A DNA stretch of 64,000 nucleotides from Chloroflexota bacterium. GTDB lineage: Bacteria > Chloroflexota > Anaerolineae > UBA1429. Below, piece by piece: positions 33,850 to 42,463 of the stretch (its first letter is position 1; every line of letters begins with the position of its first letter). Position numbers and translations under genes: made by a program. The notes below the pieces were generated by a model. That model ran no database searches and was not told the DNA's origin. It saw nothing but the letters and a program-made list of their open reading frames with translations. The stretch covers positions 1 to 64,000 of the forward strand of contig JAAYDC010000014.1 in the NCBI GenBank assembly GCA_012729455.1, written 5' to 3'.

Positions 33850-34975
33850 ATGCCATTCGAACACCTCGGCCGTTACTCGAACCTCTACCAAGTATTGCGC
33901 TCGCGAAACGGCCCGCGCCCGCTGGCTGAACCCGGGCCTGTTACCCAGGCGCTGGTGCGTAAGTGTCTGAACTTTACCCTGGGAGACGAAACGCCCCGCT
34001 CGGTGCGCTTAGAACGGCAGTGGCAGCGCGATGGCGTGGAAGGCGAACTCGTCAGCTGGGATGTGGGCTATGGCCCGCGCACCGAAAGCTATATCCTCAA
34101 ACCCATCGGCGCCAGTGAGCCGTTGCCGGGGGGTACTGGCTCTGCACGATCACGGCGGATTCAAGGCCTGCGGCAAGGAAAAGATCGCTGAAGGCCCCGA
34201 TCCGCTGGATGACACCCTGATCGAGTACCGCAAAGCCTATGGCGGGCGCAGCTATACCAATGCCCTGGCACGCGAAGGGTTTGTGGTGCTGGTGCCGGAT
34301 ACCTTTATGTGGGGCAGCCGGCGCTTTGAACTGGATGAGATGCCCGCTTCGATCCGCCCCGCCGAGCCAGCCGAGCCTGGTGCTGACTTTTATACGCGCT
34401 ACAACCAGGCCGCCTCGACCCACGAGCACCTGGTGGAAAAGTATTGCTCGGTGTTGGGCACCACCATCTCGGGGCTGATCAGCTACGAAGACCGCGTAGC
34501 AGCCAACTATCTGGCCAGCCGAACGGACGTAATACCCGAACGCATCGGCTGTGTGGGGCTTTCGGGCGGCGGGCTGCGTTCTACCCTGCTGCAAGCCACC
34601 TGTGAGCGTATCCGCGCGGCGGTGGTAGTGGGATTGATGAGTACCTACGACGGCCTGATCGACCACAACGTCGTCTCGCATACCTGGATGCTCTACCCCA
34701 ATGGCTGGGCTCGCTATGGCGATTGGACCGACCTGGCCGCCTGCCGCGCACCCTCACCGCTCCTGGTGCAGTTTGATAGCGAGGATCCGCTCTTTCCCCT
34801 GGCGGGCATGCGTGCTGCTGATGCCAGGTTGCGTGCCCATTACGCCTCGGTGGGGCATGCCGAATGCTATACCGGCCAGTTTTACCCCGGCGAGCACAAG
34901 TTTGACCTGGAAATGCAGACGGCTGCGTTTGCCTGGTTAGCTCACTGGCTCAAGGCATCCGCAGCCGCCCGCTAA
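33850..34975 (+). pseudogene. Alpha/beta hydrolase (dienelactone hydrolase or acetyl-esterase-like), frameshifted at G6
   Basis: AAGGAGCGCC precedes ATG 33850. The first part (MPFEHLGRYSNLYQVLRSRN to ESYILKPIGASEPLPG) stops at 34191, and the rest continues in another frame as VLALHDHGGFKACGKEK. Removing one G from the run GGGGGG at 34128-34133 restores a protein of about 374 residues. It has the strand PLPGVLALHDHGG, nucleophile elbow GLSGGGLRS, a late Asp (LVQFDSEDPLF) and His (GEHKFDLEMQ), so the catalytic triad is complete. The family acts on ester-linked acyl groups. The shift could be a homopolymer sequencing error, since the coding pattern past it is excellent. Confidence 0.78.
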
Positions 34976-34984
34976 GACAGTTTT

Positions 34985-36679
34985 TTACCAGCCGCTGGCC
35001 TCAAACACGCTGGTGAGCAACTGCTCGCGTTCCGCCACCGTCATGAGGCGCGGACGGGCATAGTCTTCGAGCATATAGGTATACAGCACCGTCGAGATGT
35101 GGCGCCCGTCATAGATGACGTGCCAGTCGACAAACTCCTGGCGAGTACCCAGCATTTGCATCTGGTCAAAGAACAGGTTGCCCAAGCCGTAGTGGATAAA
35201 ACCGCCCTTGTAAAACTCGAACGCCTGCGGATGATGTGACTGGCTACCCGAGACGATCTTGGCGCCGGCATCCACCATACGGCGAAAGTCGGTCTGCTGC
35301 TCTTCCGTCGCCCAGTATTCGTAAATCTCATGATACTGGAAGGTGGCGATCGGCACGTCCACCTCTTGCGACATCTTTTCGAGCTCAGCGGTCATATAGT
35401 CATAGTCGCACGGAGCGGCACCCGGACGGTCTTCGGTAGCCCAGGCGTAAATGGGTCCCACCGGGTTGCAGCCGATGAACGAGAACGAGTTGCCGTTCGA
35501 TTCGATGATCATGGGGCGCGAAGCCTCTTCGAGGTTGGCACCTCCGCCATAGTAAGGCCAGCCGAGTTCATCGTACATAGCCAGCGTCTCGAGGGTAGCC
35601 TCGTCGCCATAATCCTGAAAGTGGTTGCCGGTGAGTTCGATCAGATCCGCGCCGGCATCCTGCAAGAGTTCGATATACCTAGGGTCGCTGCAGAAAACTA
35701 GGTCCTGTTGCACCGGGTCGGGATACGGACAGCCCGAGTAAAATGGAATTTCGTTCGAGATGTGCGTCAGGTCGGCGGTCTCCAGCAGGCGGTTGACCTC
35801 TTCACCGGGATAAAGAATGCCTTTGATCTCCATGCGGTAGGCGATGCTGCGCACCATGGCGGTAACGCCGGTCATCACCAGGGTGGTGATCTTGGTCACA
35901 TCGCGGTTAGTCTGTGGCAGAGGGTCAGCCTCGAGTGCCTGCAGGATAGCCTCATCCGCTTCCCCCGCCAGATTGATGGACATCTGCAGCGGCCAATCTT
36001 CGTTGGCGACCTCTTTATCCAAGAGCGACATACCATCGAGGCGCAACACCTTCCATTGCGGATCAAGCTCTTCGAATGGCACGATCGCCCAGCCGTGCCC
36101 GGCAGCATCCCAAGCCCGGGAGATCAGTTCTGCCGGTTCAACTATGGTGATCTTGGCCTCTGCCGAAGGCTCGCCCAACAGCTGGGTGAGCATTGCCAGC
36201 GTGTTTGCCGTCAGAAACAACTCGACAGCGTGGCCATCGCGAGAAAGATTGGCCACATGGCCTGGATCACCCTGCCAGAAGGCGTTGATGCCTTTCAGGG
36301 TGATATCGTCCGTGAGGGTCGGGAAAGGCGCTACTGGCTGGTAGACCCACAGTGCCAGTTCTTGACCGTCTGCCATGCCGATCACCGCGTCGGCGTCATC
36401 GGCCGATTCGGCTACCACCAGATCCGCCTCCTGCACCATACGCTTGAGCTGGGCGCTCAGACTGTCGGGCAGGTCATCCCCCAGCCACAAGGTTTTGGGG
36501 ACAGGGGTCGGTTCTGGGGTTGCGGTAGGCACTTCAGTGGGCTTGGGGGTAGCCGTGGGAACCGGAGTATCCGTCGCTGTAGGTACAGCAGTGGGGCTGG
36601 CCGGCACCAGGCTGCAGGCTGTGCAGATCAGCAGAGTCAGTACGATCGACAGGCAGCGAAACATGCGCGTTCTTCTCAT
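34985..36679 (-). CDS. CapA/PgsA-type lipoprotein with N-terminal binding-protein-like domain
   Basis: 564 residues; GAGG before ATG 36679. Lipobox LICTAC with the acylated Cys at about residue 22, then a Thr/Pro repeat linker (PTATPKPTEVPTATPEPTPVP), typical of Chloroflexota lipoproteins. Residues 63-265 look like part of a periplasmic binding domain. From about 270 the CapA metallophosphatase-like domain reads TGVTAMVRSIAYRMEIKG, THISNEIPF, LTGNHFQDYGDEAT, TFQYHEIYEYWATEEQQ and GSQSHHPQAFEFYKGGFIHYGLGNLFFDQ. The last three hold the conserved His and Asp positions. CapA proteins take part in polyglutamate capsule attachment or are phosphatases. Ends 9 bases from the hydrolase gene, convergent. 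Confidence 0.85.
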   Translation of the reverse strand: MRRTRMFRCLSIVLTLLICTACSLVPASPTAVPTATDTPVPTATPKPTEVPTATPEPTPVPKTLWLGDDLPDSLSAQLKRMVQEADLVVAESADDADAVIGMADGQELALWVYQPVAPFPTLTDDITLKGINAFWQGDPGHVANLSRDGHAVELFLTANTLAMLTQLLGEPSAEAKITIVEPAELISRAWDAAGHGWAIVPFEELDPQWKVLRLDGMSLLDKEVANEDWPLQMSINLAGEADEAILQALEADPLPQTNRDVTKITTLVMTGVTAMVRSIAYRMEIKGILYPGEEVNRLLETADLTHISNEIPFYSGCPYPDPVQQDLVFCSDPRYIELLQDAGADLIELTGNHFQDYGDEATLETLAMYDELGWPYYGGGANLEEASRPMIIESNGNSFSFIGCNPVGPIYAWATEDRPGAAPCDYDYMTAELEKMSQEVDVPIATFQYHEIYEYWATEEQQTDFRRMVDAGAKIVSGSQSHHPQAFEFYKGGFIHYGLGNLFFDQMQMLGTRQEFVDWHVIYDGRHISTVLYTYMLEDYARPRLMTVAEREQLLTSVFEASGW

Positions 36680-36781
36680 CTTACAACCTCACAACTACAT
36701 TTCGGCGCACGCCCGGTATTTCAGACCGGCCTAGCTGCACAACAGGCAGTGGGCAGCCAGCCTGATCCCCCTGATGATATG

Positions 36782-37789
36782 CTAATTCAAATCCTGTACA
36801 AATGATAAGAGCACTTTACCGGTGGCTTGGGCATCAAAGGCAGCGTAGGCCTCGGCAGCCTGAGCGATCGGATAGCGGTGCGTTATCAGGCGGTCTGCCG
36901 GAAAGCCCTGGCGGTAGAGGGCCAGCATCTCGGAAAATTCGCTGGTAAAGCAGAACCACGAACCAAACACGGTGATATCGCGGCGGATCAGATCCTCGCT
37001 GGGAGATAACGAAAGGGGCCCCTGTTCGCCATTGACAGCCACCACCCCGCCAGTGCGCACCGCCTGCAGGGCTTGTTTGAACGTTATGGGTTTGCCAGCC
37101 GCCTCGATGCAGACATCCGGCCCCGCCCCATCGGTGAGTTCGCGCAGGTGCGCGGGAGCGTCGCCGTCGGAAGAATCAATCGCCTCAGCAGCCCCCAGTT
37201 CGCGAGCCAGAGCACACCGATCGGCTGAGGGCTCGACCACGATCACCTGGCGTCCCAAGTAGGATTGCATCATCACATTGCCCAGGCCGATCGGCCCAGC
37301 CCCAAAGATCGCAACACTCCGGATCTCGGGCGCCTGCAGACGGCGGCTGGTGTGGTAGGGCACACCGATGCCATCACCCGCCAGCAGCACCCCCACCTCC
37401 CACGAGACGTCGTCAGGCAGCGGAATGCAGCTGTGCGCTTTGGTGAGGGCATATTCAGCATGGCTCGAGCCGTACACGGCGTGCTGCGCACACCAGGTAA
37501 AGCGCCCGGCTCGACAATCGGCGCAGGTGCCGCAGCCCGAAAGGGCGTGAACTCCCACGCGCTGGCCAACTTGCAGCCCCTCCACGCCTTCACCCAGCTG
37601 AGCCACCCAACCGGCTGATTCGTGGCCCGGGTTGCCCTTGGGGCTGCCATCATGGCGATAGGTGTGCATTTCGCTGCCGCAGATCACTGAGACAGCCGTG
37701 CGCACCACCACTTCCTGGGGACCTGGCTGCGGAATAGGGACGTCAATCAGCGCCACCTGACGGTCGCCCAGCATCTGTAAACTCTTCAT
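36782..37789 (-). CDS. Zinc-type medium-chain dehydrogenase
   Basis: 335 residues, AGGAGTCCACC before ATG 37789. Catalytic zinc Cys in VICGSEMH, GHE in NPGHESAGWV, structural zinc Cys set in GCGTCADCRAGRFTWC, and Rossmann motif VAIFGAGPIGLGNVMM. The family oxidises alcohols or polyols with NAD(P). It diverges from the UroD-family gene, sharing a 128-base promoter region. Substrate unknown; sorbitol or threonine-type dehydrogenases are the closest in style. Confidence 0.9.
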   Translation of the reverse strand: MKSLQMLGDRQVALIDVPIPQPGPQEVVVRTAVSVICGSEMHTYRHDGSPKGNPGHESAGWVAQLGEGVEGLQVGQRVGVHALSGCGTCADCRAGRFTWCAQHAVYGSSHAEYALTKAHSCIPLPDDVSWEVGVLLAGDGIGVPYHTSRRLQAPEIRSVAIFGAGPIGLGNVMMQSYLGRQVIVVEPSADRCALARELGAAEAIDSSDGDAPAHLRELTDGAGPDVCIEAAGKPITFKQALQAVRTGGVVAVNGEQGPLSLSPSEDLIRRDITVFGSWFCFTSEFSEMLALYRQGFPADRLITHRYPIAQAAEAYAAFDAQATGKVLLSFVQDLN

Positions 37790-37815
37790 GGTGGACTCCT
37801 TGATGGGATACGCCC

Positions 37816-37843
37816 ATTATAGCCCGCTACAGGGCGCCGGCAA
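37816..37843 (-). promoter_or_regulatory. Predicted promoter of the dehydrogenase gene
   Basis: Minus strand TTGCCG (37843-37838), a 16-base spacer, and TATAAT (37821-37816), about 27 bases before the ATG at 37789. Confidence 0.55.
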
Positions 37844-37856
37844 CCGACCGGCACCC

Positions 37857-37885
37857 TTGCACGCTCACAGCGATCGGTTTATACT
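37857..37885 (+). promoter_or_regulatory. Predicted promoter of the UroD-family gene
   Basis: TTGCAC (37857-37862), a 17-base spacer and TATACT (37880-37885), 33 bases before ATG 37918. It lies back to back with the dehydrogenase promoter, so a common regulator could sit between them. Confidence 0.6.
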
Positions 37886-37917
37886 GCGCGCTAAGCATCT
37901 GCTGGGGAGCCTGCCGC

Positions 37918-38913
37918 ATGAACCATATCGAACGATTCCGCGCCGTGATGGAGTTCAAACCTGTTGACCGACTGCCGCGCTGGGAGTGGGCCACCTGGTG
38001 GGACCAGACCATCAAGCGCTGGTGGGGCGAAGGCCTGCCGAACGAACTCACGGATACTTTTGATATCGAGGTGTATTTTGGGCTCGACCCGATCAAGCAG
38101 TTCTGGATCAGCCCACGGGGCAAGGGTCTGCCGAATCCGGAGGTGCATGGGGCCGGCATCGTCGCCAGTACCGAGGAATATGAGCGCGTACTGCCGCACC
38201 TCTTTCCGAACCACGATGAGCTCTACCTCTCCATGCAGCCCTGGGGCGAGCGCCAGGCTCGCGGCGAGGCCGTCATCTGGGCTACTTATGACGGCTTTTT
38301 CTGGTTCCCGCGCACCCTCTTTGGCATCGAACCGCATATGTATGCCTTTTACGACCATCCCGAGCTGATGCATCGCATGTGCCAGGGGCAGACCGATTTC
38401 ATCCTCCGGTCGCTGGAGCAGATGGCGCCCTATTGTGTGCCCACCTTTATCACCATGGCCGAAGATATGTCCTACAATCACGGGCCAATGCTCTCCAAGG
38501 AGCTGTTTGACGAGTTCATAGCACCCTACTATCGCCAGATTGTGCCGGTGCTGGAACAGATGAACATCATCCCGATTATTGATTCGGATGGCGACATCAC
38601 CCGCATGGTGCCCTGGTTTGCCGAAGTCGGTGTGCATGGCTTTTTGCCGCTTGAGCGTCAGGCCGGCGTGGATGGTATGCAACTGCGCCAGATGGACCCG
38701 AGATTGCTGATCATCGGCCACTTTGACAAAATGACCATGCCGCTGGGACGCGAGGCGATGCGTGCCGAGTTCGAGCGTCTGCTGCCGTTGATGCGCACGG
38801 GCGGGTATATCCCCGGAGTCGACCACCAGACCCCGCCGGGCGTCTCACTTGAGCAGTACCGCATCTACCTCGAGCTGCTCAACGAATATACGGTGCTGGG
38901 CGCCCAAGCCTAG
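37918..38913 (+). CDS. Uroporphyrinogen decarboxylase (UroD/MtaA/CmuA) superfamily protein
   Basis: 331 residues, GGGGAGCCTGCC before the ATG. It has the TIM-barrel pattern of the UROD superfamily: NHIERFRAVMEFKPVDRLPRWE at the start, TMAEDMSYNHGPMLSKELFDEFIAPYY and IDSDGDITRMVPWFAEVGVHGFLPLE, then HFDKMTMPLGREAM. Members distant from HemE act in methyl transfer to corrinoids or have unknown functions in sugar and aromatic degradation clusters. The PEVHGAG stretch and lack of other heme genes suggest a non-HemE role. It is expressed alone from its own promoter. Confidence 0.85.
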   Translation: MNHIERFRAVMEFKPVDRLPRWEWATWWDQTIKRWWGEGLPNELTDTFDIEVYFGLDPIKQFWISPRGKGLPNPEVHGAGIVASTEEYERVLPHLFPNHDELYLSMQPWGERQARGEAVIWATYDGFFWFPRTLFGIEPHMYAFYDHPELMHRMCQGQTDFILRSLEQMAPYCVPTFITMAEDMSYNHGPMLSKELFDEFIAPYYRQIVPVLEQMNIIPIIDSDGDITRMVPWFAEVGVHGFLPLERQAGVDGMQLRQMDPRLLIIGHFDKMTMPLGREAMRAEFERLLPLMRTGGYIPGVDHQTPPGVSLEQYRIYLELLNEYTVLGAQA

Positions 38914-38958
38914 GAGCCGAGGCGTACCAATCTTGCTTGTGGGAGTACAGGCTATATT

Positions 38959-38991
38959 GGGTATCCAGCGGCGCGGATACCCATGCCTTTT
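38959..38991 (+). terminator. Probable terminator of the UroD-family gene
   Basis: GGGTATCC (38959-38966) pairs with GGATACCC (38975-38982), loop of 8, followed by ATGCCTTTTGG. Moderately convincing because the T run is short. Confidence 0.5.
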
Positions 38992-39246
38992 GGCGCGAGC
39001 CGCACATACCCCTTTTTATACACACTGGTGTCACCCATCCCTCACGCCTCTTTCCTTAAGCACGCCGCGCCGGCGTGCGCCGCTCTCTGCAGCCGACGCA
39101 CCTGCATTTTCATTTGCGGGGCAACCGAGCGGTCTTGCCTTGCGCTATCTGGCGGACCTGCAGCTCTCCGACAGAGATGGCTGCAGCCAGCCTGGCCTGA
39201 GGAGTACGTATTTTGGACGAGTGGCATACGCTGATCAATGTAGAAC
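38992..39246 (+). other. Non-coding stretch with a possible gene remnant
   Basis: No plausible gene. A plus-strand frame at about 39100-39170 reads somewhat protein-like (FAGQPSGLALRYLADLQLSD) but lacks a start and a family, so it may be a remnant. The strong promoter of the next operon follows at 39247. Confidence 0.3.
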
Positions 39247-39276
39247 TTGACCAAAACGCGCATACCAGTGTATAAT
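39247..39276 (+). promoter_or_regulatory. Strong promoter of the binding-protein/DppBC operon
   Basis: TTGACC (39247-39252), an 18-base spacer, and perfect TATAAT (39271-39276). Transcription would start near 39283, leaving a leader of about 218 bases before the ATG at 39501. Confidence 0.75.
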
Positions 39277-39282
39277 CGGTTT

Positions 39283-39500
39283 TGTCTTTTATCCCATTTA
39301 TCTCGTTTAGCGATGCCCTGCTTTGGTTTAATGCAGATGGTATCTGAGGTGAAATGGTCGGCCCGGCATGAGGGATACCCTCACGTCTGGCTGCGAAAGG
39401 AGGGTCGCCTCTGCAAGACAAGGCTTGGTTAGCAACCGGTAACGGTGAGCCAAGTTTTGTAACTTGGTGTTCTGGATCGCACTATACCTAGGAGGATGTA
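39283..39500 (+). promoter_or_regulatory. Long structured 5' leader of the binding-protein operon
   Basis: Several pairings are visible: GGTATC (39339-39344) with GATACC (39374-39379), GAGGG-ATA-CCCTC at 39370-39382, ACCG-GTAA-CGGT (39435-39446, a GNRA tetraloop) enclosed by CTTGG/CCAAG (39424-39428/39450-39454), and the competing CCAAGTT/AACTTGG (39450-39456/39461-39467). The ribosome site AGGAGG follows. No known riboswitch class recognised. Confidence 0.45.
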
Positions 39501-41300
39501 ATGAGGTCTTTCAAACATTGGTCGGGCATTATTGCCCTCGTATTGGTCCTGTCGATGCTTCTCACCGCCTGCACGCCGCAGGCCGCGCCGACCGCTGCCG
39601 CTGAGGGTGAGCCTACCGCCAAACCTGAGCCGACCGCCGAACCCACGAAAGAGGCAGAGCCCGAGGCTGAGCCGACCGCCGCAGAGCCGGTCGAAAAAGT
39701 GCTGCGCATCAATGAAGGGTCCTACCCCGATATCATCGACCCGCAGCGCTCTTCGTATGTGGGTGAGATTGGTCACCTCCAGTTGATCTATGAGGGACTG
39801 ACCACCTTTGACACCGATCTCGAGACGGTACCCGGCGCCGCTGAATCGTGGGAATACAACGATGACGCCACCGAGCTGACCTTTACCCTGCGCGAGGGGT
39901 TACAGTACAGCGATGGTTCGCCCTTGAACGCCATGCGCTTCAAGTTCTCGATCATGCGCAACATCGACCCGAATACCGCCGGTGAGTACTCGTACATCAC
40001 CGACTATATCCTCGGTGCTGCCGAGTGGCGCAGCTCGGACCCGACTGACGCTGCCGCTTACGACGCTGCTAAGGCCGTCGTAGATGGCAACGTTCAAGCG
40101 TACAAGATGGACGGCACCACCGTGTGCGACAGCTACGACGACACGGATTGCCGCATCCTGACAGTCAAACTCGGTCAGCCCACGCCCTACATGCACACTG
40201 TGCTGGGCATCTGGGTCGCCTACCCAGCTAAAGAAGAGAACATCACCGAAGGCGGGGAGAACTGGTGGAACTCGAGCGTGTGGCAGATCGGCAACGGCCC
40301 CTTCATCCTGAAGACGCTTGAGCCGTTCGTGCGCGCCCGCTTCGTGCCCAACCCCAACTACCATGGCGAAAAAGCCAAGGTCGACATCGAGTACTCGTAC
40401 ATCATCGACTCAGCTATTTCGTTCCAGGCCTACCTGAACGACGAGTTTGACATCGTCGGTCTGGCGTCGGAAGACCTGCAGACCGTCGAAAGCGATCCCG
40501 AGCTCAGTGAGCAGATGTTGATCTATCCGCAGGCCTGCACGTTCGCCCTGCAGTTCAACCTGACCAAAGAACCGTTCAACGATCCGTCGGTGCGTAAAGC
40601 CTTCTCGATGGCCCTCGACCGCGACGCCTATGCCCAAGACGTGCTGGCCGGTCTCGGCACCGGCACGCTCACCTGGATCCCTGAAGGCATCCCGGGTGCT
40701 AACGAAGCCGAAGACCGCTGGGCTTTTGACCCGGAAGCAGCCAAGGCAGAGCTGGCAAACAGCGTTTACGGCTCAGTCGAAGGCCTGCCGCTAATCACAG
40801 CTACCTTTGGCGATTCCCCGCGCAACCGTGTTCGCTGGGAGTGGATGGCCGACAACTTTAAGAAGAACCTGGGTGTCGAGATCGAGTTGAACCCGATTGA
40901 TCCCACCACCTTTACTTCGCTGACTAAGGATACCAGCACCATGCCGCAGATGATCCTGTTGGGTTGGTGCTCGGACTATCCAGATCCTCAGAACTGGCTG
41001 AGCGTGTACTGGTCGAGCAGCTCGGAATTTGCCAAGTCAGTGGCTTACGCCAACCCCGAGTTGGATGCCCTGCTGGCCCAAGCCGACGTCGAGCTTGATC
41101 CGGATGCCCGCCTCAAGATGTATGAGGATGCTCAGGACATGCTGATCGAAGAGCTGCCCGCGGTCATGTTCTATAACCGCGTCAACAGCTTCCTCGTAAA
41201 GCCGTGGGTTACCGGCATCGAAACCACACCGCAGGACGGTGTCTTCCCGGGCCAGTACGCCGCGAATCTGATCGACATCGATACCAGCCTGCTCCCCTAA
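39501..41300 (+). CDS. ABC transporter solute-binding lipoprotein, family 5 (peptide/oligosaccharide type)
   Basis: 599 residues; GGAGG at ideal distance. Signal peptide with lipobox MLLTACT (Cys at 24), then a linker of Thr/Pro/Glu repeats (EGEPTAKPEPTAEPTKEAEP). The body is a family 5 binding protein (DppA/OppA): LRINEGSYPDIIDPQRSSYV, IYEGLTTFDTDLETVPGAAESWE, FTLREGLQYSDGSPLNAMRF, VRKAFSMALDRDAYAQDVLAG and the C-terminal PELDALLAQADVELDPDARLKMYEDAQDML. It binds peptides or, given the GH127 and GH4 genes nearby, perhaps oligosaccharides. It is followed by a terminator hairpin and then the DppB and DppC permeases. No ATPase genes follow. Confidence 0.9.
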   Translation: MRSFKHWSGIIALVLVLSMLLTACTPQAAPTAAAEGEPTAKPEPTAEPTKEAEPEAEPTAAEPVEKVLRINEGSYPDIIDPQRSSYVGEIGHLQLIYEGLTTFDTDLETVPGAAESWEYNDDATELTFTLREGLQYSDGSPLNAMRFKFSIMRNIDPNTAGEYSYITDYILGAAEWRSSDPTDAAAYDAAKAVVDGNVQAYKMDGTTVCDSYDDTDCRILTVKLGQPTPYMHTVLGIWVAYPAKEENITEGGENWWNSSVWQIGNGPFILKTLEPFVRARFVPNPNYHGEKAKVDIEYSYIIDSAISFQAYLNDEFDIVGLASEDLQTVESDPELSEQMLIYPQACTFALQFNLTKEPFNDPSVRKAFSMALDRDAYAQDVLAGLGTGTLTWIPEGIPGANEAEDRWAFDPEAAKAELANSVYGSVEGLPLITATFGDSPRNRVRWEWMADNFKKNLGVEIELNPIDPTTFTSLTKDTSTMPQMILLGWCSDYPDPQNWLSVYWSSSSEFAKSVAYANPELDALLAQADVELDPDARLKMYEDAQDMLIEELPAVMFYNRVNSFLVKPWVTGIETTPQDGVFPGQYAANLIDIDTSLLP

Positions 41301-41318
41301 GGGAAAAGGTATATCCTT

Positions 41319-41355
41319 CCGGAGGGCGCCCGCGGGCGCCCTCCGGCTTTCTTTT
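41319..41355 (+). terminator. Hairpin terminator between binding protein and permease genes
   Basis: CCGGAGGGCGCC (41319-41330) pairs perfectly with 41335-41346 (loop CGCG) and is followed by CTTTCTTTT. A partial terminator here would give more binding protein than permease, a common arrangement in ABC operons. Confidence 0.9.
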
Positions 41356-41455
41356 GCGCAGTTATGGTGATGGTGCTATTATTAGCGGCTAACTGATCAA
41401 GATACGGGGCGCCCACCCCGACAAATTCCTGCGCCCAAGCTGACTGGAGGCTTGC

Positions 41456-42454
41456 ATGACGCTACGCTTCATCGCCCGCAGAGCGCTATGGACCATCCCG
41501 GTGCTCATTTTGATCGCTGTCGTAACGTTTGTTCTGATGCACCTAGCGCCGGGCGGACCTTGGGACAAGGATCCCGGCAAACGCAATGTGGATGCCATTA
41601 CGCTCAAGAACCTCGAGCGCCTCTATGGCCTGGATAAGCCCGCCTGGCGGCAGTTCACCGCCTATATGATCGGCGACTTTGATCATGAAGGTGAATGGAA
41701 GTTTGGTGCTATCGGCGGCAACCTGGGCCCCTCGTACCGCCAGCGCGGTATGACGGTGCAAGATATCCTCTTCAAAGCCCCGGCAGGCAAACCCTTTACC
41801 GAAAGCCGCTTTGGATATTCGGTGCGGCTGGGGGTGCTGGCGCTCTTCCTGGCCATGATAGTGGGCATCCCATCTGGCGTCATTGCGGCGCTCAAACAAA
41901 ACACCTGGATTGACTACCTGGTGACACTGATCACCAACATTGGGGTTTCGGTACCCAACTTTGTGATGGGCATCTTTTTGGTGATCCTCTTTGCGGTGCA
42001 ACTCAAGTTAGTACCCGTAGCGCCGCGCACCTGGACGGATCCGCGCGTATGGGTGATCCCCTCCTTTGTGTTGGCGTTTGGCACGATGGCCTATACCGCG
42101 CGCCTGATGCGCTCCAGTATGCTCGAAGTGATGCGCCAGGATTACGTGCGCACCGCACGTGCCAAGGGGTTGTCGGAAACGCGCGTGGTGACAATCCACA
42201 TGCTCAAGAACGCCCTCATCCCGGTAGTGACCATCCTGGGGCCTGCCCTGGCGGGCTTGCTGGTGGGCTCGTTCGTGATCGAATCGATGTTTGCCTTCCC
42301 CGGCATCGGCCGTGAGTTTGTGCAGTCTATCAGCAACCGCGACTATTCCATGATCATGGGCACTACGCTGATCTATGCGGTACTGATTGTGGCTGCCAAC
42401 CTGAGCGTCGATGTGGTGTACGGCCTGCTCGATCCGCGCATCAAGATCAAGTAG
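41456..42454 (+). CDS. ABC transporter permease, DppB/OppB type
   Basis: 332 residues, GGAGG before ATG 41456. Six membrane helices. The start LRFIARRALWTIPVLILIAVVTFVLMHLAPG and the EAA-loop region YVRTARAKGLSETRVVTIHMLKNALIPVVTILG are characteristic of DppB. The QLKLVPVAPRTWTDPRVWVIPS stretch follows the usual QLxWLPxxG position. It pairs with the next gene to form the membrane channel of the importer that starts with the binding protein at 39501. Confidence 0.93.
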   Translation: MTLRFIARRALWTIPVLILIAVVTFVLMHLAPGGPWDKDPGKRNVDAITLKNLERLYGLDKPAWRQFTAYMIGDFDHEGEWKFGAIGGNLGPSYRQRGMTVQDILFKAPAGKPFTESRFGYSVRLGVLALFLAMIVGIPSGVIAALKQNTWIDYLVTLITNIGVSVPNFVMGIFLVILFAVQLKLVPVAPRTWTDPRVWVIPSFVLAFGTMAYTARLMRSSMLEVMRQDYVRTARAKGLSETRVVTIHMLKNALIPVVTILGPALAGLLVGSFVIESMFAFPGIGREFVQSISNRDYSMIMGTTLIYAVLIVAANLSVDVVYGLLDPRIKIK

Positions 42455-42463
42455 GAGGAAGCC

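Noticed and set aside
37891-38826. Minus-strand frame opposite the UroD-family gene
   Set aside because: The plus frame has family motifs, a ribosome site and its own promoter.
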